DNA of 64,000 nucleotides from Clostridium weizhouense (GTDB lineage Bacteria > Bacillota > Clostridia > Clostridiales > Clostridiaceae): positions 248,001 through 312,000 of the forward strand of contig NZ_JAHXPT010000004.1 in assembly GCF_019431045.1 (NCBI RefSeq), written 5' to 3'. Positions 45,029 to 56,377 of the stretch are shown in pieces. The notes beneath the pieces are model-generated. The model saw only the letters and a list, made by a program, of their open reading frames with translations. It was not told the origin of the DNA and did no database searches. The translations under genes and the position numbers were made by a program. Numbering within the stretch: the stretch's first letter is position 1; each line of letters begins with the position of its first letter.

Positions 45029-47224
45029 TTAACTATTCATTCTATAAACATCTATTACACCCTTAAGTCTTTTAATCTTTTTCATAAGATCTTTTAATTC
45101 ATCTATAGAATTAATTTTTATTTTTATTCCAATTAAAGCTATACCTTCTTTAGCTGCATTTGCATTTAACGCGCTTAAATGCAATTTTAAATCTGTAATT
45201 ACACTCATTATATCTGCAAGCATACCCATTCTATCTTCTGTCTTAACTTGAATTTCAGCAAAATAAGCATTTCCACTTGGTATTCCCCAAGATACTTCTA
45301 CTACCTTTTCGCCATCTGTATCAATTAAATTTTTAAGATTACTACAGTCTTTTCTATGCACCGATACCCCTCTTCCCTTTGTTATATACCCTAATATTTC
45401 ATCTCCTGGTACAGGATTACAACATTTTGCAAATCTAACCATAAGATTACTTTCACCTTTTACAGTTATACCATAATTTTGTGAGTTTTTTTGTCTATCT
45501 GTCTTAGCAATATGATCTTCAATAGTTTTATTTAAAGACTCCTGCATCTCTTTTTCTTTAACTGGTTCATTTTCTTCCTTAAGTCTCGATACAAAAGAGG
45601 ATGCAGAAATTCCACCTACTCCAATTACTACATGTAAATCTTCAATACAGTGAACATTATATCTCTTTATTAATTTTTCATAACTATCACCTTTTGCTAT
45701 ATCAGAGAGATTAACCCCTTGCTTTTTAAGCTCTTTATCAAGAAGTTCTTTTCCTTTTATAATATTTTCTTCTTTTTTAGCTTTTCTAAACCATTGTTTT
45801 ATCTTACTTTTTGATTGATTACTCTTAGCTATATTAAGCCAATCCATATTAGGACCTTTTGAATTTGGCGAAGTAAGTATTTCAACAATTTCACCTGTCT
45901 TAAGAGTGTAATCAAGAGGAACTATTTTTCCGTTAACTTTAGCTCCAACGCACTTATTACCAACATCAGTATGTATTCTATATGCAAAATCAATAGGAGT
46001 TGCCTTACTACATAAATTTATTACTACACCTTTTGGTGTAAATACAAATACCTCATCAGAAAAAAGATCAATTTTAAATCCTTCTATAAATTCTTCTGCA
46101 TCTGAAGTTTCCTTTTGCCATTCTAGCATATCTCTAAGCCATACTAACTTCTTTTCAAACTCTTTAGAATTATCTTCTTGTGAAGAGTCTCCTTCTTTAT
46201 ACTTCCAGTGAGCAGCAATTCCATATTCTGCTGTTTTATGCATTTCAAAAGTTCTTATTTGTATTTCAAAAGTTTTCCCTTGTGCACCTATTACTGTTGT
46301 ATGTAGAGATTGGTACATATTAGGTTTCGGCATAGCTATATAATCCTTGAATCTACCTGGAATTGGTCTATATATTGTATGTACTATTCCAAGAACACCA
46401 TAACAATCTTTTACTGAATTCACAAGAACTCTGATTGCTGTTAAATCAAAAATTTGTTCAATACTCTTATTTTTGTTAACCATCTTTTTATAAATACTAT
46501 AAAAATGTTTAGGTCTGCCTTCAATATCCGAATCAATACCAGCATCTTCCAATCTTTTCTTCAAATCAATTACAACATTATTTATATATGTTTCTCTTTC
46601 AACTCTTTTTTCAGCTATTTGATGTACTAATTCATAGTATTCTGTTTCATGAAGATATCTAAAACATAAATCTTCAAGTTCCCATTTAATTTTAGACATA
46701 CCTAATCTATGTGCTAATGGAGCATAAATGTTTAATGTTTCTTTAGCTTTCATTTTTTGTTTTTTTGTTGGCATAAATTTAAGTGTTCTCATATTATGAA
46801 GTCTATCAGCTAACTTTATAATTATTACTCTTATATCTTTAGCCATTGCCAAAAGCATTTTTCTAACATTATCAGCTTGTTGTTCTTCTTTAGTCTTATA
46901 TTCCATCTCACCAAGTTTAGTAAGCTTAGTAACACCCTCTACTAGATTAGCTATTTCTTCATTAAAAGTGTTTACCATTAATTCATACGAACATTCTGTA
47001 TCTTCAATCACATCATGAAGTAAGCCGGCTGCAATTGTACTGGTATCCATACCAAGCTCTGCAAGAATTTCTGCCACATCAATAGGATGAATTATATATG
47101 GTTCTCCTGACTCTCTTTTTTGCTCCTTATGAGCTTCTTCTGCAAAAGAATATGCTTTTTTAATAATTTCAACATCAACATTATGACAATTATTATGAAT
47201 CTTTTCTAATAAGTTTTCAATCAT
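45029..47224 (-). CDS. relA: Bifunctional (p)ppGpp synthetase/hydrolase
   Basis: RSH alarmone enzyme of 731 residues. The HD hydrolase domain (GLLHDVIEDTECSY, and ADRLHNMRTLKF) comes first, then the synthetase domain (VDLKKRLEDAGIDSDIEGRPKHFYSIYKKM type region, near 235-260; DLTAIRVLVNSVKDCYGVLGI), TGS (VFVFTPKGVVINL), a zinc-finger-like region (RFAKCCNPVPGDEI) and C-terminal ACT (GMLADIMSVITDLKLHLSAL). The intact HD residues indicate that both synthesis and hydrolysis work. The ATG follows AAAGGAGAGAAG. Order apt-relA-dtd is that of Bacillus. Confidence 0.96.
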   Translation of the reverse strand: MIENLLEKIHNNCHNVDVEIIKKAYSFAEEAHKEQKRESGEPYIIHPIDVAEILAELGMDTSTIAAGLLHDVIEDTECSYELMVNTFNEEIANLVEGVTKLTKLGEMEYKTKEEQQADNVRKMLLAMAKDIRVIIIKLADRLHNMRTLKFMPTKKQKMKAKETLNIYAPLAHRLGMSKIKWELEDLCFRYLHETEYYELVHQIAEKRVERETYINNVVIDLKKRLEDAGIDSDIEGRPKHFYSIYKKMVNKNKSIEQIFDLTAIRVLVNSVKDCYGVLGIVHTIYRPIPGRFKDYIAMPKPNMYQSLHTTVIGAQGKTFEIQIRTFEMHKTAEYGIAAHWKYKEGDSSQEDNSKEFEKKLVWLRDMLEWQKETSDAEEFIEGFKIDLFSDEVFVFTPKGVVINLCSKATPIDFAYRIHTDVGNKCVGAKVNGKIVPLDYTLKTGEIVEILTSPNSKGPNMDWLNIAKSNQSKSKIKQWFRKAKKEENIIKGKELLDKELKKQGVNLSDIAKGDSYEKLIKRYNVHCIEDLHVVIGVGGISASSFVSRLKEENEPVKEKEMQESLNKTIEDHIAKTDRQKNSQNYGITVKGESNLMVRFAKCCNPVPGDEILGYITKGRGVSVHRKDCSNLKNLIDTDGEKVVEVSWGIPSGNAYFAEIQVKTEDRMGMLADIMSVITDLKLHLSALNANAAKEGIALIGIKIKINSIDELKDLMKKIKRLKGVIDVYRMNS

Positions 47225-47268
47225 AAGGACTTACTTCTCTCCTTTTGCTAAATTTCTATAAATTCAAA

Positions 47269-47288
47269 GGCTGGTTATATAACCAGCC
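47269..47288 (-). terminator. Possible terminator between apt and relA
   Basis: GGCTGGTT and AACCAGCC with loop ATAT. The minus-strand T-run is short (TTTGAATTT), so partial termination or an attenuator is possible. Confidence 0.5.
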
Positions 47289-47332
47289 CTTTTTTATAAT
47301 TATATATTATTTTACAACTATTTTCAATAAAT

Positions 47333-47851
47333 TTAAATATCATACTGTACTAATGATATAACATCATAATCTTTTAGTTTATCTCTTCCTTTAAGTTCTG
47401 TTAATTCTATTAAGAAATCAATAGAAACAACTTCTCCACCTGCTTGTTCTACTAATTTAGCAACACCCTCCAATGTACCTCCTGTTGCTAATAAATCATC
47501 TATAATTGCAACCCTTTGACCTTTTTTAATTGCATCTTTATGAATTTGAAGAACATCACTACCATATTCTAAATCATAATTAACAGATATAGTTTCTCCT
47601 GGTAGTTTACCTGGTTTTCTTACTGGAACAAATCCAACTCCTAATGCATATGCAACAGGCACTCCAAAAATAAATCCTCTTGCCTCTGGTCCAACAATTA
47701 AATCTATATTTTTATCTTTTAAGTATTCTACGAACATATCAATTGAAGCTTTTAAAGACTCTCCATCACCTATTAATGTTGTTATATCTTTAAAACTTAT
47801 CCCTTCCTTAGGAAATCCATCAATTATTCTTATACTCTCTCTTAAATCCAT
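47333..47851 (-). CDS. apt: Adenine phosphoribosyltransferase
   Basis: Adenine salvage: adenine plus PRPP gives AMP. 172 residues, normal for Apt. The PRPP-binding motif [20 protein letters not shown] is clear, with [31 protein letters not shown] (adenine region) and [29 protein letters not shown] precedes the ATG. It sits between the RecJ-like gene and relA. Confidence 0.97.
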   Translation of the reverse strand: MDLRESIRIIDGFPKEGISFKDITTLIGDGESLKASIDMFVEYLKDKNIDLIVGPEARGFIFGVPVAYALGVGFVPVRKPGKLPGETISVNYDLEYGSDVLQIHKDAIKKGQRVAIIDDLLATGGTLEGVAKLVEQAGGEVVSIDFLIELTELKGRDKLKDYDVISLVQYDI

Positions 47852-47908
47852 TTTTATTCCTCCTGAAAATATTATTTAATCAAACTATGTATAAAATTAT
47901 TATTGATT

Positions 47909-48772
47909 TTATTTAAACAGCATACATTTTTTAGAACTATATAAATACTTTACTATCTGATCTGCTCGATCTTTATCAACTGTAGTCAATAATTCTAATA
48001 CTATTCTGGCATTGTCCATAATTCCCACTGCTCCTATTGTAGGAGTAATAAATTCTATCATCTCATTTATAGAATCATAATCAAATTCTTCTATATTATT
48101 AAATTCTATTACTGATCTTAACCCATTATTATTAGTATTAAGCAGGAATTTTATTCCTTCTTTAACCAATACTGCATTTTCCCCTTTAATTGGTACATTT
48201 GTACATTGTACTCCCATAAGAATTAAATCCAAATATTTATTAATACTTTTCATATTATAATATATTGCAATTGCTTGCATTAACTTAAATGTCAATCCAC
48301 TTATAGATAAGTCTTTATATCTATATTGGCATCCTTTTTGTTTTGGATTAACATGAATGTATTCATCAACAAGGTCAGTTTCCTTGTTTTCAAAAACAAT
48401 TAAATCTATGCCCAAATTACTACATAAAGCTACTTCCTCATGAGATTTCAAACCTACTCCTAAAGTTATTAATAACTCAGCACCTAAAAAATCCACATTA
48501 TTTTTTATATCTTTACAATTAAGTTTATCCCTTGTTTTTACCCCATCATATATAAGATATTCTACATCTGCATTCAAATATTTTAAAACAAGAATTAGCG
48601 ATGCGACAGCACAAATACCATCAACATTTGGAATCCCATAAACAACTATTTTCTCTCTGTTATTTACTGCAGAGACTAATCTTTCTAATGCTTTGTTCAT
48701 ACCTTTAAGGATAAAAGGGTTATATCCAGTAATATAATTTGGACAATAAATACTTTCCCAGAACTTACGCAT
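47909..48772 (-). CDS. RecJ-like protein with degenerate DHH domain (probable pseudoenzyme)
   Basis: 287 residues matching only the N-terminal DHH part of RecJ, which is usually 550 or more. Motif I reads YGIPNVDGICA at 45-55, where RecJ has an Asp-x-Asp (DYDVDG). Motif II reads ITLGVG at about 102-107 in place of VDNG. Motif III reads FENK at 127-130 where RecJ has the DHH triad. Yet VNPKQ and the LSISGLTFKL region at 156-164 are kept. The metal ligands are thus missing and nuclease activity is unlikely. It occupies the recJ position next to apt and secDF. The reading frame is intact with a good start, so it looks maintained. Confidence 0.8.
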   Translation of the reverse strand: MRKFWESIYCPNYITGYNPFILKGMNKALERLVSAVNNREKIVVYGIPNVDGICAVASLILVLKYLNADVEYLIYDGVKTRDKLNCKDIKNNVDFLGAELLITLGVGLKSHEEVALCSNLGIDLIVFENKETDLVDEYIHVNPKQKGCQYRYKDLSISGLTFKLMQAIAIYYNMKSINKYLDLILMGVQCTNVPIKGENAVLVKEGIKFLLNTNNNGLRSVIEFNNIEEFDYDSINEMIEFITPTIGAVGIMDNARIVLELLTTVDKDRADQIVKYLYSSKKCMLFK

Positions 48773-48853
48773 GGCTTACTCCTCCATAAAATTAGAAAAC
48801 ATTTATATTATAATTGATAAAATGAATTTTTACAAATATTTTATTAAAAAATG

Positions 48854-48887
48854 AATAAACCTCCATTATTAAATATGGAGGTTTATT
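48854..48887 (-). terminator. Terminator of secDF
   Basis: AATAAACCTCCAT and its exact complement with an 8-base loop; CATTTTTT follows on the minus strand. Confidence 0.85.
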
Positions 48888-48959
48888 CTTTCCTTTAATA
48901 TTTATATCAATTTTAAATAGATTTTCATTTATAAATTATTCAAAATCACTTTAATATAT

Positions 48960-49853
48960 CTATGCATTTTGTAAAGATTTGTTTTTATTTGTTATTTTAT
49001 TTTTCCCATTTTTTTTGCTTTTTAAATAAACCCAAACTGGAGATGCTACAAATATAGACGAATAAGCACCTGCCACTATACCTATAATTAAAGGTATAGT
49101 AAATTCTCTTACAGTTGGTACAAATATATTTACAGCAATTATAGTAAATAATGTTGTCAAAGATGTATTTATAGATCTTGACATAGTTTCAGTTAAACTT
49201 GTATTTGCAATTTCTATCGGATTAGATCTTCTCATATTTTTAAAGTTTTCTCTTATTCTATCAAAAATTACAATAGTATCATTTATTGAATAACCTATTA
49301 TAGTTAATACGGCTGCAATAAACGGAGTATTAACTGAAATGTTAAATATAGCATATACGCTTATTGTTATTAAAACATCATGTATGGTAGCTATTAATGC
49401 AGCAATACCAAAATTAATTTCAAATCTTATAGCTATATATATTAACATTGCAATAAATGACATAAGGACTGCAATTAATGAATTTTTAGTTAACTCTTTA
49501 CCAATAGCTGCACCTATTTCATCTTGAGAAATTAATGCATTGTTATCTAATTCATACTTAGATTTTAACTCATTCATTATTGAAGCTACCTTTTCAGTAT
49601 CTAAATCCCCTGATTTTACTTCATATTGATTATTATCTACCATATTAGCAACAGCATCTGGAGCATAGCCTTTTATTATATCATCAACTTCTTGTTTATC
49701 TATTCCTTCTTTAAGTTGAATTGTTAGTTGTGTACCACCTTTAAAATCTATTCCAAAATTTAACCCTCTAGTAAATAAAAAACCTAATCCTATTAAGATT
49801 ATAATTAGAGAAATAGAAAGCCATATCTTTGATTTTTCTATTATCTTAAGCAT
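48960..49853 (-). CDS. secF: Protein translocase subunit SecF
   Basis: RND-type inner-membrane subunit that helps SecYEG release secreted proteins using the proton or sodium gradient. The GxDFxGG motif, FGIDFKGGTQL, lies near residue 33, with a short outer loop and helices from about 130. YSINDTIVIFDRIREN is the family's D4-type helix. 297 residues. Its start overlaps the secD stop by 8 bases, so the two are coupled. Confidence 0.95.
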   Translation of the reverse strand: MLKIIEKSKIWLSISLIIILIGLGFLFTRGLNFGIDFKGGTQLTIQLKEGIDKQEVDDIIKGYAPDAVANMVDNNQYEVKSGDLDTEKVASIMNELKSKYELDNNALISQDEIGAAIGKELTKNSLIAVLMSFIAMLIYIAIRFEINFGIAALIATIHDVLITISVYAIFNISVNTPFIAAVLTIIGYSINDTIVIFDRIRENFKNMRRSNPIEIANTSLTETMSRSINTSLTTLFTIIAVNIFVPTVREFTIPLIIGIVAGAYSSIFVASPVWVYLKSKKNGKNKITNKNKSLQNA

Positions 49854-51102
49854 GTTCTACCTCCCTCTTAACTCTAAAATGTGATAATTTATTAAGCATT
49901 CCAATATCAGCTGCCAAATTAATTAATAATTTAGTTACTACTAAAGCTGTGAATAAACTTATAATTATACCAATCATTAATGTAACTGCAAAACCTTTAA
50001 CAGCACCTGAACCGAAGAAATATAATATTAAACCTACTAAAATTGTTGTTACATTTGAATCTACTATTGATGAAAGAGCATTTTCAAACCCCTTTTTAAT
50101 AGATGTTTTAGTAGATATACCTTTTCTTAATTCTTCTCTAATTCTTTCAAAAATCAGTACATTAGCATCAACTGCCATACCAATTGTCAGAAGTAATGCC
50201 GCTATACCTGGCAATGTTAATGTTACTCCAACTTGTGCAAATACAAATAATGTAATAGTTATAAATAAAACTAAAGCTATACTAGCTAAAAATCCTGGAA
50301 CTCTATAATAACAAATCATGAATAAAAATACTAATCCAATTCCTAAAGTTCCTGCTTTTAAGGCATTAGGAAGTGCTGTGGCACCTAATTGTGCTCCTAC
50401 ATTTTTAACCGAAACCGCCTTAACGGTAACTGGTAAAGCTCCTGAATTTATAACTCCAGCTAATTTTTTAGCTTCATCCAATGTTTGACTACCAGTAATA
50501 ACTGCATTTCCATCAACAATTTGTGTTTGAACAGTTGGACTTGTTAATAATTCATCATCCATATAAACAGATATTTTTTGTCCTACATACTTTCCAGTTG
50601 CTTCTGAAAACGCTCTTTGACCATCTTCATTTAATTCTAATGATACAACTGGTTGACCGTTTTGTTGATCAAGTACTGCTGATGCTTTCTTCACATCTTT
50701 ACCTGTAAGAATTTCATCATCATTTGGACCTTTAAAGATTAAATTTCCTGATTTGCTTAAACTTTCAACAATTTCTTGTGAATCAAACGCACCTGGAATA
50801 TCTACTCTTATTCTTTTTTCACCTTCTGTTGTAACAACAGTCTCAGCAACTCCAAGCTTATTTACTCTTAAAGAAATATGTTCTTTTGTACTTTCTAATT
50901 GTTCTCTAGTTACTTGATTTTCTTGAATTTCCATCAATACTGAAACCCCACCTTGTAAATCAAGACCTTTTGTTATCACTTCATCGAAAGATTTAAATTT
51001 CCATCCACTTATAACCATTCCTTTAAATCCAACGAAAGCTGAGAAAAATGCTACAGCAACTATTAATATAAATAACACTGCACTTTTTCTTTTTTTCTTC
51101 AT
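49846..51102 (-). CDS. secD: Protein translocase subunit SecD
   Basis: Partner of SecF, 418 residues. One N-terminal helix, then the periplasmic-type domain (GLDLQGGVSVLMEIQENQ and IRVDIPGAFDSQEIVESL) and five C-terminal helices with TIGMAVDANVLIFERIREEL. The length is short, as in Gram-positive SecD that is separate from SecF. GGGGGATTACG precedes the ATG. A promoter at 51321 and a structured leader of about 215 bases precede it. Confidence 0.95.
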   Translation of the reverse strand: MKKKRKSAVLFILIVAVAFFSAFVGFKGMVISGWKFKSFDEVITKGLDLQGGVSVLMEIQENQVTREQLESTKEHISLRVNKLGVAETVVTTEGEKRIRVDIPGAFDSQEIVESLSKSGNLIFKGPNDDEILTGKDVKKASAVLDQQNGQPVVSLELNEDGQRAFSEATGKYVGQKISVYMDDELLTSPTVQTQIVDGNAVITGSQTLDEAKKLAGVINSGALPVTVKAVSVKNVGAQLGATALPNALKAGTLGIGLVFLFMICYYRVPGFLASIALVLFITITLFVFAQVGVTLTLPGIAALLLTIGMAVDANVLIFERIREELRKGISTKTSIKKGFENALSSIVDSNVTTILVGLILYFFGSGAVKGFAVTLMIGIIISLFTALVVTKLLINLAADIGMLNKLSHFRVKREVEHA

Positions 51103-51214
51103 CGTAATCCCCCTCTACTCTTATAGTTTTATTTTAGTACGTAAAACCCAAATCATTGAACTTATAGTATAAAACTCACCGTAACATTTTATTATGTAAA
51201 ATATATATACTTAA

Positions 51215-51276
51215 GTATAAGTATAATGAACTAAGTGATATATTATTAGATTATCACCTTTACACTAGACTTATAC
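51215..51276 (-). promoter_or_regulatory. Structured stem in the secDF 5' leader
   Basis: On the minus strand GTATAAGT (51276-51269) pairs with ACTTATAC (51222-51215); inside it AGGTGATA pairs with TATCACTT around an 11-base loop. It starts about 40 bases after the predicted start site and is about 110 bases from secD. Most of the remaining 313-base gap is AT-rich and unassigned. Confidence 0.5.
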
Positions 51277-51320
51277 TCTTCTTACAATACCATATAACGT
51301 GATCCTTAAATTTATTTAAT

Positions 51321-51350
51321 ATACTATACTAAACTGTTGAAAAATATCAA
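51321..51350 (-). promoter_or_regulatory. Candidate secDF promoter
   Basis: TTGATA (51350-51345) with TATAGT after 16 bp (or TAGTAT after 18 bp). It would produce a leader of about 215 bases. Confidence 0.5.
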
Positions 51351-51415
51351 TAGTGTTCAAGATATTACCAATACAAAAATGATTATATCACAATAAAAAT
51401 TCTTAATAAAGATTT

Positions 51416-51784
51416 TTATATATTTATGCCTAACATTCCTGCTAATAATCCAACCACCATAGATATAGCAAATTTAGCAAAATCAAAAATTTTAAATGTT
51501 ATAGCTCCACCTATGTAACTTGATAATATAAATAAAACTAAATAATAACTTAATCCTATTCCAAGACCTACAAGCCATCCTTTTGATGAATTTGCTTTTG
51601 CTCCTATTATAGAACCAATTGCTAAACTTACTAAAGATATAATAACATATATCATACTAAATATACTTGGAGTAAAATCAATAATTTTCATAAATATAGA
51701 TAATATTATTACTCCAATTAAGCTTAAAATTAAAGCTCCACATAAACCTTTAAATACTGATTTTACATAATTATTACTTTCCAT
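51416..51784 (-). CDS. TIGR04086 family membrane protein (YrzE-like)
   Basis: 122-residue membrane protein with four hydrophobic segments (about 13-35, 42-60, 66-90, 97-120) and the family patterns GLCGALILSLIGVIIL, LAIGSIIGAKANSSKGWLVGLGIGLSYYLVLF and VVGLLAGMLGINI. Members sit beside yajC and secDF in many Firmicutes. Function unknown. AGGGGGTGTTATTTTA precedes the ATG, 53 bases after yajC. Confidence 0.8.
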   Translation of the reverse strand: MESNNYVKSVFKGLCGALILSLIGVIILSIFMKIIDFTPSIFSMIYVIISLVSLAIGSIIGAKANSSKGWLVGLGIGLSYYLVLFILSSYIGGAITFKIFDFAKFAISMVVGLLAGMLGINI

Positions 51785-51837
51785 TAAAATAACACCCCCT
51801 AATACTCAATTTTATGAAGTATTAAGAGGTATTATGA

Positions 51838-52113
51838 TTAATTTTCCTTGTTTATTTTAGAAGATATTCCATTCTTTGAAATTTTAATTTTAGTCTTTGC
51901 TGCACTTGTTTCTATAACAACATTTTCTTCATCAATCTTTGATATTCTGCCTATGATTCCACCTCTAGTCATGATTTCATCACCAACATTTAATTCATTT
52001 AACATTAAGTTATATTTTTTCTTTCTCTTCTTTTCAGGTAATATAAGTAGAAAATAAAATATAACAAATACCACTATAAAAGGTACAATGTTTGTTAAAA
52101 TTGCCATGTTCAT
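51838..52113 (-). CDS. yajC: Preprotein translocase subunit YajC
   Basis: Small membrane protein of the SecDF-YajC complex, 91 residues. One N-terminal helix (IVPFIVVFVIFYFLLILP) ends in a KKRKKKYN stretch; the cytoplasmic tail holds LNVGDEIMTRGGIIGRISKIDEENVVIET, the signature of YajC. The ATG follows GGAGGTATAAAG. It lies between tgt and the TIGR04086 gene. Confidence 0.93.
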   Translation of the reverse strand: MNMAILTNIVPFIVVFVIFYFLLILPEKKRKKKYNLMLNELNVGDEIMTRGGIIGRISKIDEENVVIETSAAKTKIKISKNGISSKINKEN

Positions 52114-52248
52114 CTTTATACCTCCATAAAAATTCTTTAAATTTAAGAACTTAAATATATCTAATTGCTTAAATCAAATATATACTAAATTCAGATGTTC
52201 TATGATAGTTAGTTTACAATTATTTGATTACAATGTCAATCTGTACCA

Positions 52249-53391
<1,143 letters not shown>

Positions 53392-53555
53392 TCACCTCTT
53401 AATTATATTTTTAAGGAAACTAACACCTTTTATTCTTGGCATTAGCTAAGTTATAAGAATAAAGTTTTTAACTTAATTCTCACTTATATTGAAACACTTG
53501 ACTATGTCACCTCATCAATGTAATTCAAACAATTTTTTATTTATTATCAATTAAC

Positions 53556-54581
53556 TTACTTAATAAACATTGCATCTCCAAAAGAGAAAAATCTATATTT
53601 TTCCTTTACTGCTTCTTCATATGCATTCATAACATATTCTTTTCCTGCCAAAGTAGAAACTAACATTATTAATGTTGATTCTGGTAAATGGAAATTTGTT
53701 ATAAGTTTATCTACAACTTTAAATTGATATCCTGGATAAATAAAGATATTAGTCCATCCACTTTGTTCTCTAACAAATCCATTTTCATCCCCAATAGTTT
53801 CTAAAGTTCTTGTTGATGTTGTTCCAACAGAGATTACTTTGTTTCCCCTTTTTTTAGTTTCATTTATTATATCAGCACTTTCTTTTGAAAGCATATAGAA
53901 CTCTGAATGCATCTCATGTTCTTCTATTTTATCAACTTTTACCGGTCTAAATGTTCCTAAACCAACATGAAGTGTTACATATACTATATTAATACCTTTT
54001 TCTTTTATTTGTTCTAATAATTCTTTTGTAAAATGTAGTCCTGCTGTTGGTGCTGCTGCTGAACCATTTTCTTTAGAATATACTGTTTGATATCTTTCTT
54101 TATCTTCTAATCTTTCATGAATATAAGGTGGAAGTGGCATTTCTCCTAATGAATCTAAAACTTCTTCAAATATTCCTTCATAATAAAATTCTACTATTCT
54201 ATTTCCATTTTCCTTAACTTCTATTACTTCTGCTTTAAGTTTTCCTTCACCAAAAGTAAATCTTCTTCCTATTCTCGCTGATTTACCTGGCTTAGCTAAA
54301 CATTCCCACTTATCTTTTTCTATTCTTTTAAGTAATAAAAATTCTATTTTACCACCAGTTTCTTCTTTTTCCCCAATCAGTCTTGCTGGCATTACTCTTG
54401 TATTATTTAATACTAAAGTGTCACCTGAATTTAAATACTCTATGATGTCATGAAAAGTTTTGTGAGTTATTTCTCCAGTTTCTTTGTTCAAAACCATAAG
54501 TCTTGAAGAATCTCTTCTCTCTAATGGATGTTGTGCTATTAGTTCTTCTGGCAAATAAAAATCAAAGTCTTTTACGTTCAT
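53556..54581 (-). CDS. queA: S-adenosylmethionine:tRNA ribosyltransferase-isomerase
   Basis: Makes epoxyqueuosine from preQ1-tRNA using the ribosyl group of [36 protein letters not shown] starts the protein; [55 protein letters not shown] and [21 protein letters not shown] are hallmark stretches. 341 residues. It starts 14 bases after ruvB and lies before tgt, the second queuosine gene. Confidence 0.96.
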   Translation of the reverse strand: MNVKDFDFYLPEELIAQHPLERRDSSRLMVLNKETGEITHKTFHDIIEYLNSGDTLVLNNTRVMPARLIGEKEETGGKIEFLLLKRIEKDKWECLAKPGKSARIGRRFTFGEGKLKAEVIEVKENGNRIVEFYYEGIFEEVLDSLGEMPLPPYIHERLEDKERYQTVYSKENGSAAAPTAGLHFTKELLEQIKEKGINIVYVTLHVGLGTFRPVKVDKIEEHEMHSEFYMLSKESADIINETKKRGNKVISVGTTSTRTLETIGDENGFVREQSGWTNIFIYPGYQFKVVDKLITNFHLPESTLIMLVSTLAGKEYVMNAYEEAVKEKYRFFSFGDAMFIK

Positions 54582-54595
54582 TACTATATCTTCTC

Positions 54596-55636
54596 CTAAC
54601 TATTAAAAAAACTTTTTTGTTCACTGTTACATTCTTTATGTTTACTATTGTTGACTCTTCCTAAATGTTTATAAGCTTTATCTGTTGCAACCCGCCCTCT
54701 AGGTGTTCTTACAACAAAACCTTGTTGTAATAAATAAGGTTCATAAACATCCTCTATAGTTCCAAGCTCTTCCCCTATAAAGTACGAAAGAGTTTCAATT
54801 CCTACAGGACCACCATTAAAATTGTCTATAATCGCTTCTAATATTTTATTATCAACTTTATCAAATCCTTGACTATCTACTTCTAGTAATTCTAATGCTG
54901 CCTTTGCTTCTTTAACTGAAATTACATTATTAGATTTAACTTCTGAATAATCTCGTACCCTTTTTAGCAATCTATTAGCAATTCTAGGTGTTCCTCTAGA
55001 CCTTGTTGCAATTTCTAAAGCCCCTTCTTCTGTAATCTTACATCCAAAGACAGCTGCACTTCTTATTATAATTTCTTTCAGTTCAGTTTCATTATAATAT
55101 TCCATTGCACAAAGCACTCCAAATCTATCTCTTAAAGGAGATGTTAACATTCCTACTCTTGTCGTTGCTCCTATCAGTGTAAATTTAGGTAAATCAAGTC
55201 TTATAGATTTTGCCGCTGCCCCTTTACCGATTACAATATCTAGAGCATAATCTTCCATAGCTGGATATAGTATTTCTTCTACAGTTCTATTTAATCTATG
55301 TATTTCATCTATAAATAAAACATCATAATCTTTTAAAGTTGTTAAAATAGCTGCTAAATCTCCTGCCCTTTCAATTGCTGGACCAGATGTAATTTTTAAA
55401 TCTCCACTCATTTCCTTGGCAATAATATTAGCTAATGTAGTTTTACCTAAACCTGGTGGACCATATAAAAGTACATGATCTAATGATTCATTTCTTTTCT
55501 TTGCTGCTTTTATAAATATATCTAATCTTTCTTTTACTTTTTCCTGACCAATATATTCCTTGATTTTTTGAGGTCTTAAACTAAGCTCTGAATTATCATC
55601 TTCACTTAATTGAATTGGTTCCACTATTCTTTCCAC
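54596..55636 (-). CDS. ruvB: Holliday junction branch migration ATPase RuvB
   Basis: AAA+ motor of branch migration. [21 protein letters not shown] is Walker [25 protein letters not shown]alker B, and [22 protein letters not shown] sensor 1 with the Arg finger. [17 protein letters not shown] is the C-terminal winged helix. 346 residues. The start is GTG at 55636 after AGGGGGTG. Co-transcribed with ruvA, 45 bases upstream. Confidence 0.97.
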   Translation of the reverse strand: MERIVEPIQLSEDDNSELSLRPQKIKEYIGQEKVKERLDIFIKAAKKRNESLDHVLLYGPPGLGKTTLANIIAKEMSGDLKITSGPAIERAGDLAAILTTLKDYDVLFIDEIHRLNRTVEEILYPAMEDYALDIVIGKGAAAKSIRLDLPKFTLIGATTRVGMLTSPLRDRFGVLCAMEYYNETELKEIIIRSAAVFGCKITEEGALEIATRSRGTPRIANRLLKRVRDYSEVKSNNVISVKEAKAALELLEVDSQGFDKVDNKILEAIIDNFNGGPVGIETLSYFIGEELGTIEDVYEPYLLQQGFVVRTPRGRVATDKAYKHLGRVNNSKHKECNSEQKSFFNS

Positions 55637-55681
55637 TTAAATACACCCCCTCTTTATTAAGTAAAATAAGTACTAAATATT

Positions 55682-56275
55682 TTATCCCATTAACGCTTTT
55701 AATGCATTTTTTATTATATTTTCAACGCTTTCAGTTTTATCTATAGTCTCAAGAACATTTTCTGCTTCTTTTTCTGTATATCCTAATGCAACCAGTGCAC
55801 TTAATGCTTCTGATATTGCTAATGTATTTTCTTGTATAGGTTCAAATCCATCAATGTTTTCCACTAATTCGTCCGATTTCAACTTGTCTTTAAGTTCTAA
55901 AATAATTCTTGCAGCAGTCTTTTTTCCTATTCCTACTCCACGACAAAGATGCTTCTCATCACCAGTTATTATTGCATACTTTAAATTATTCAATCTACTT
56001 ATAGAAAGTAGCGATAAAGCAGCTTTTGCTCCAACACCATTAATTGTACGTAGCAATTTAAACATATCTAATTCTTCTTCAGAATCAAATCCATATAATC
56101 CAATAAAATCTTCTCTTACAATCTGTTCAATATACAACATAACATCTTCTCCAGATGCTGGCATAGAGGACATTGTTGCACCTGAAGTGAAAATTTTATA
56201 TCCTATTCTATTATTTTCAATGACTATATAATCTTTATTTATTCCAACATACTTTCCTTTTATATATTCATACAT
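55682..56275 (-). CDS. ruvA: Holliday junction DNA helicase subunit RuvA
   Basis: Binds the four-way junction and loads RuvB. 197 residues: the N-terminal OB domain (MYEYIKGKYVGINKDYIVIENNR), two helix-hairpin-helix motifs (LRTINGVGAKAALSLLSI; LCRGVGIGKKTAARIILEL), an acidic linker and the C-terminal UBA-like part (ISEALSALVALGYTEKEAENVL) that contacts RuvB. AGGAGG precedes the ATG. It heads the ruvA-ruvB-queA-tgt order, with an SOS-type promoter upstream. Confidence 0.96.
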   Translation of the reverse strand: MYEYIKGKYVGINKDYIVIENNRIGYKIFTSGATMSSMPASGEDVMLYIEQIVREDFIGLYGFDSEEELDMFKLLRTINGVGAKAALSLLSISRLNNLKYAIITGDEKHLCRGVGIGKKTAARIILELKDKLKSDELVENIDGFEPIQENTLAISEALSALVALGYTEKEAENVLETIDKTESVENIIKNALKALMG

Positions 56276-56377
56276 AAATTAAAATCCTCCTATATTTTAA
56301 ATAAAATATATATTTACTTAAAACCTAACTTATACTTTATCATTTTACAATAAATCTTTCAATAAGGCACCTAAAAG

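Noticed and set aside
44565..47851. A toxin-antitoxin or stress island around relA
   Set aside because: The order apt-relA-dtd is the ordinary Firmicute arrangement.
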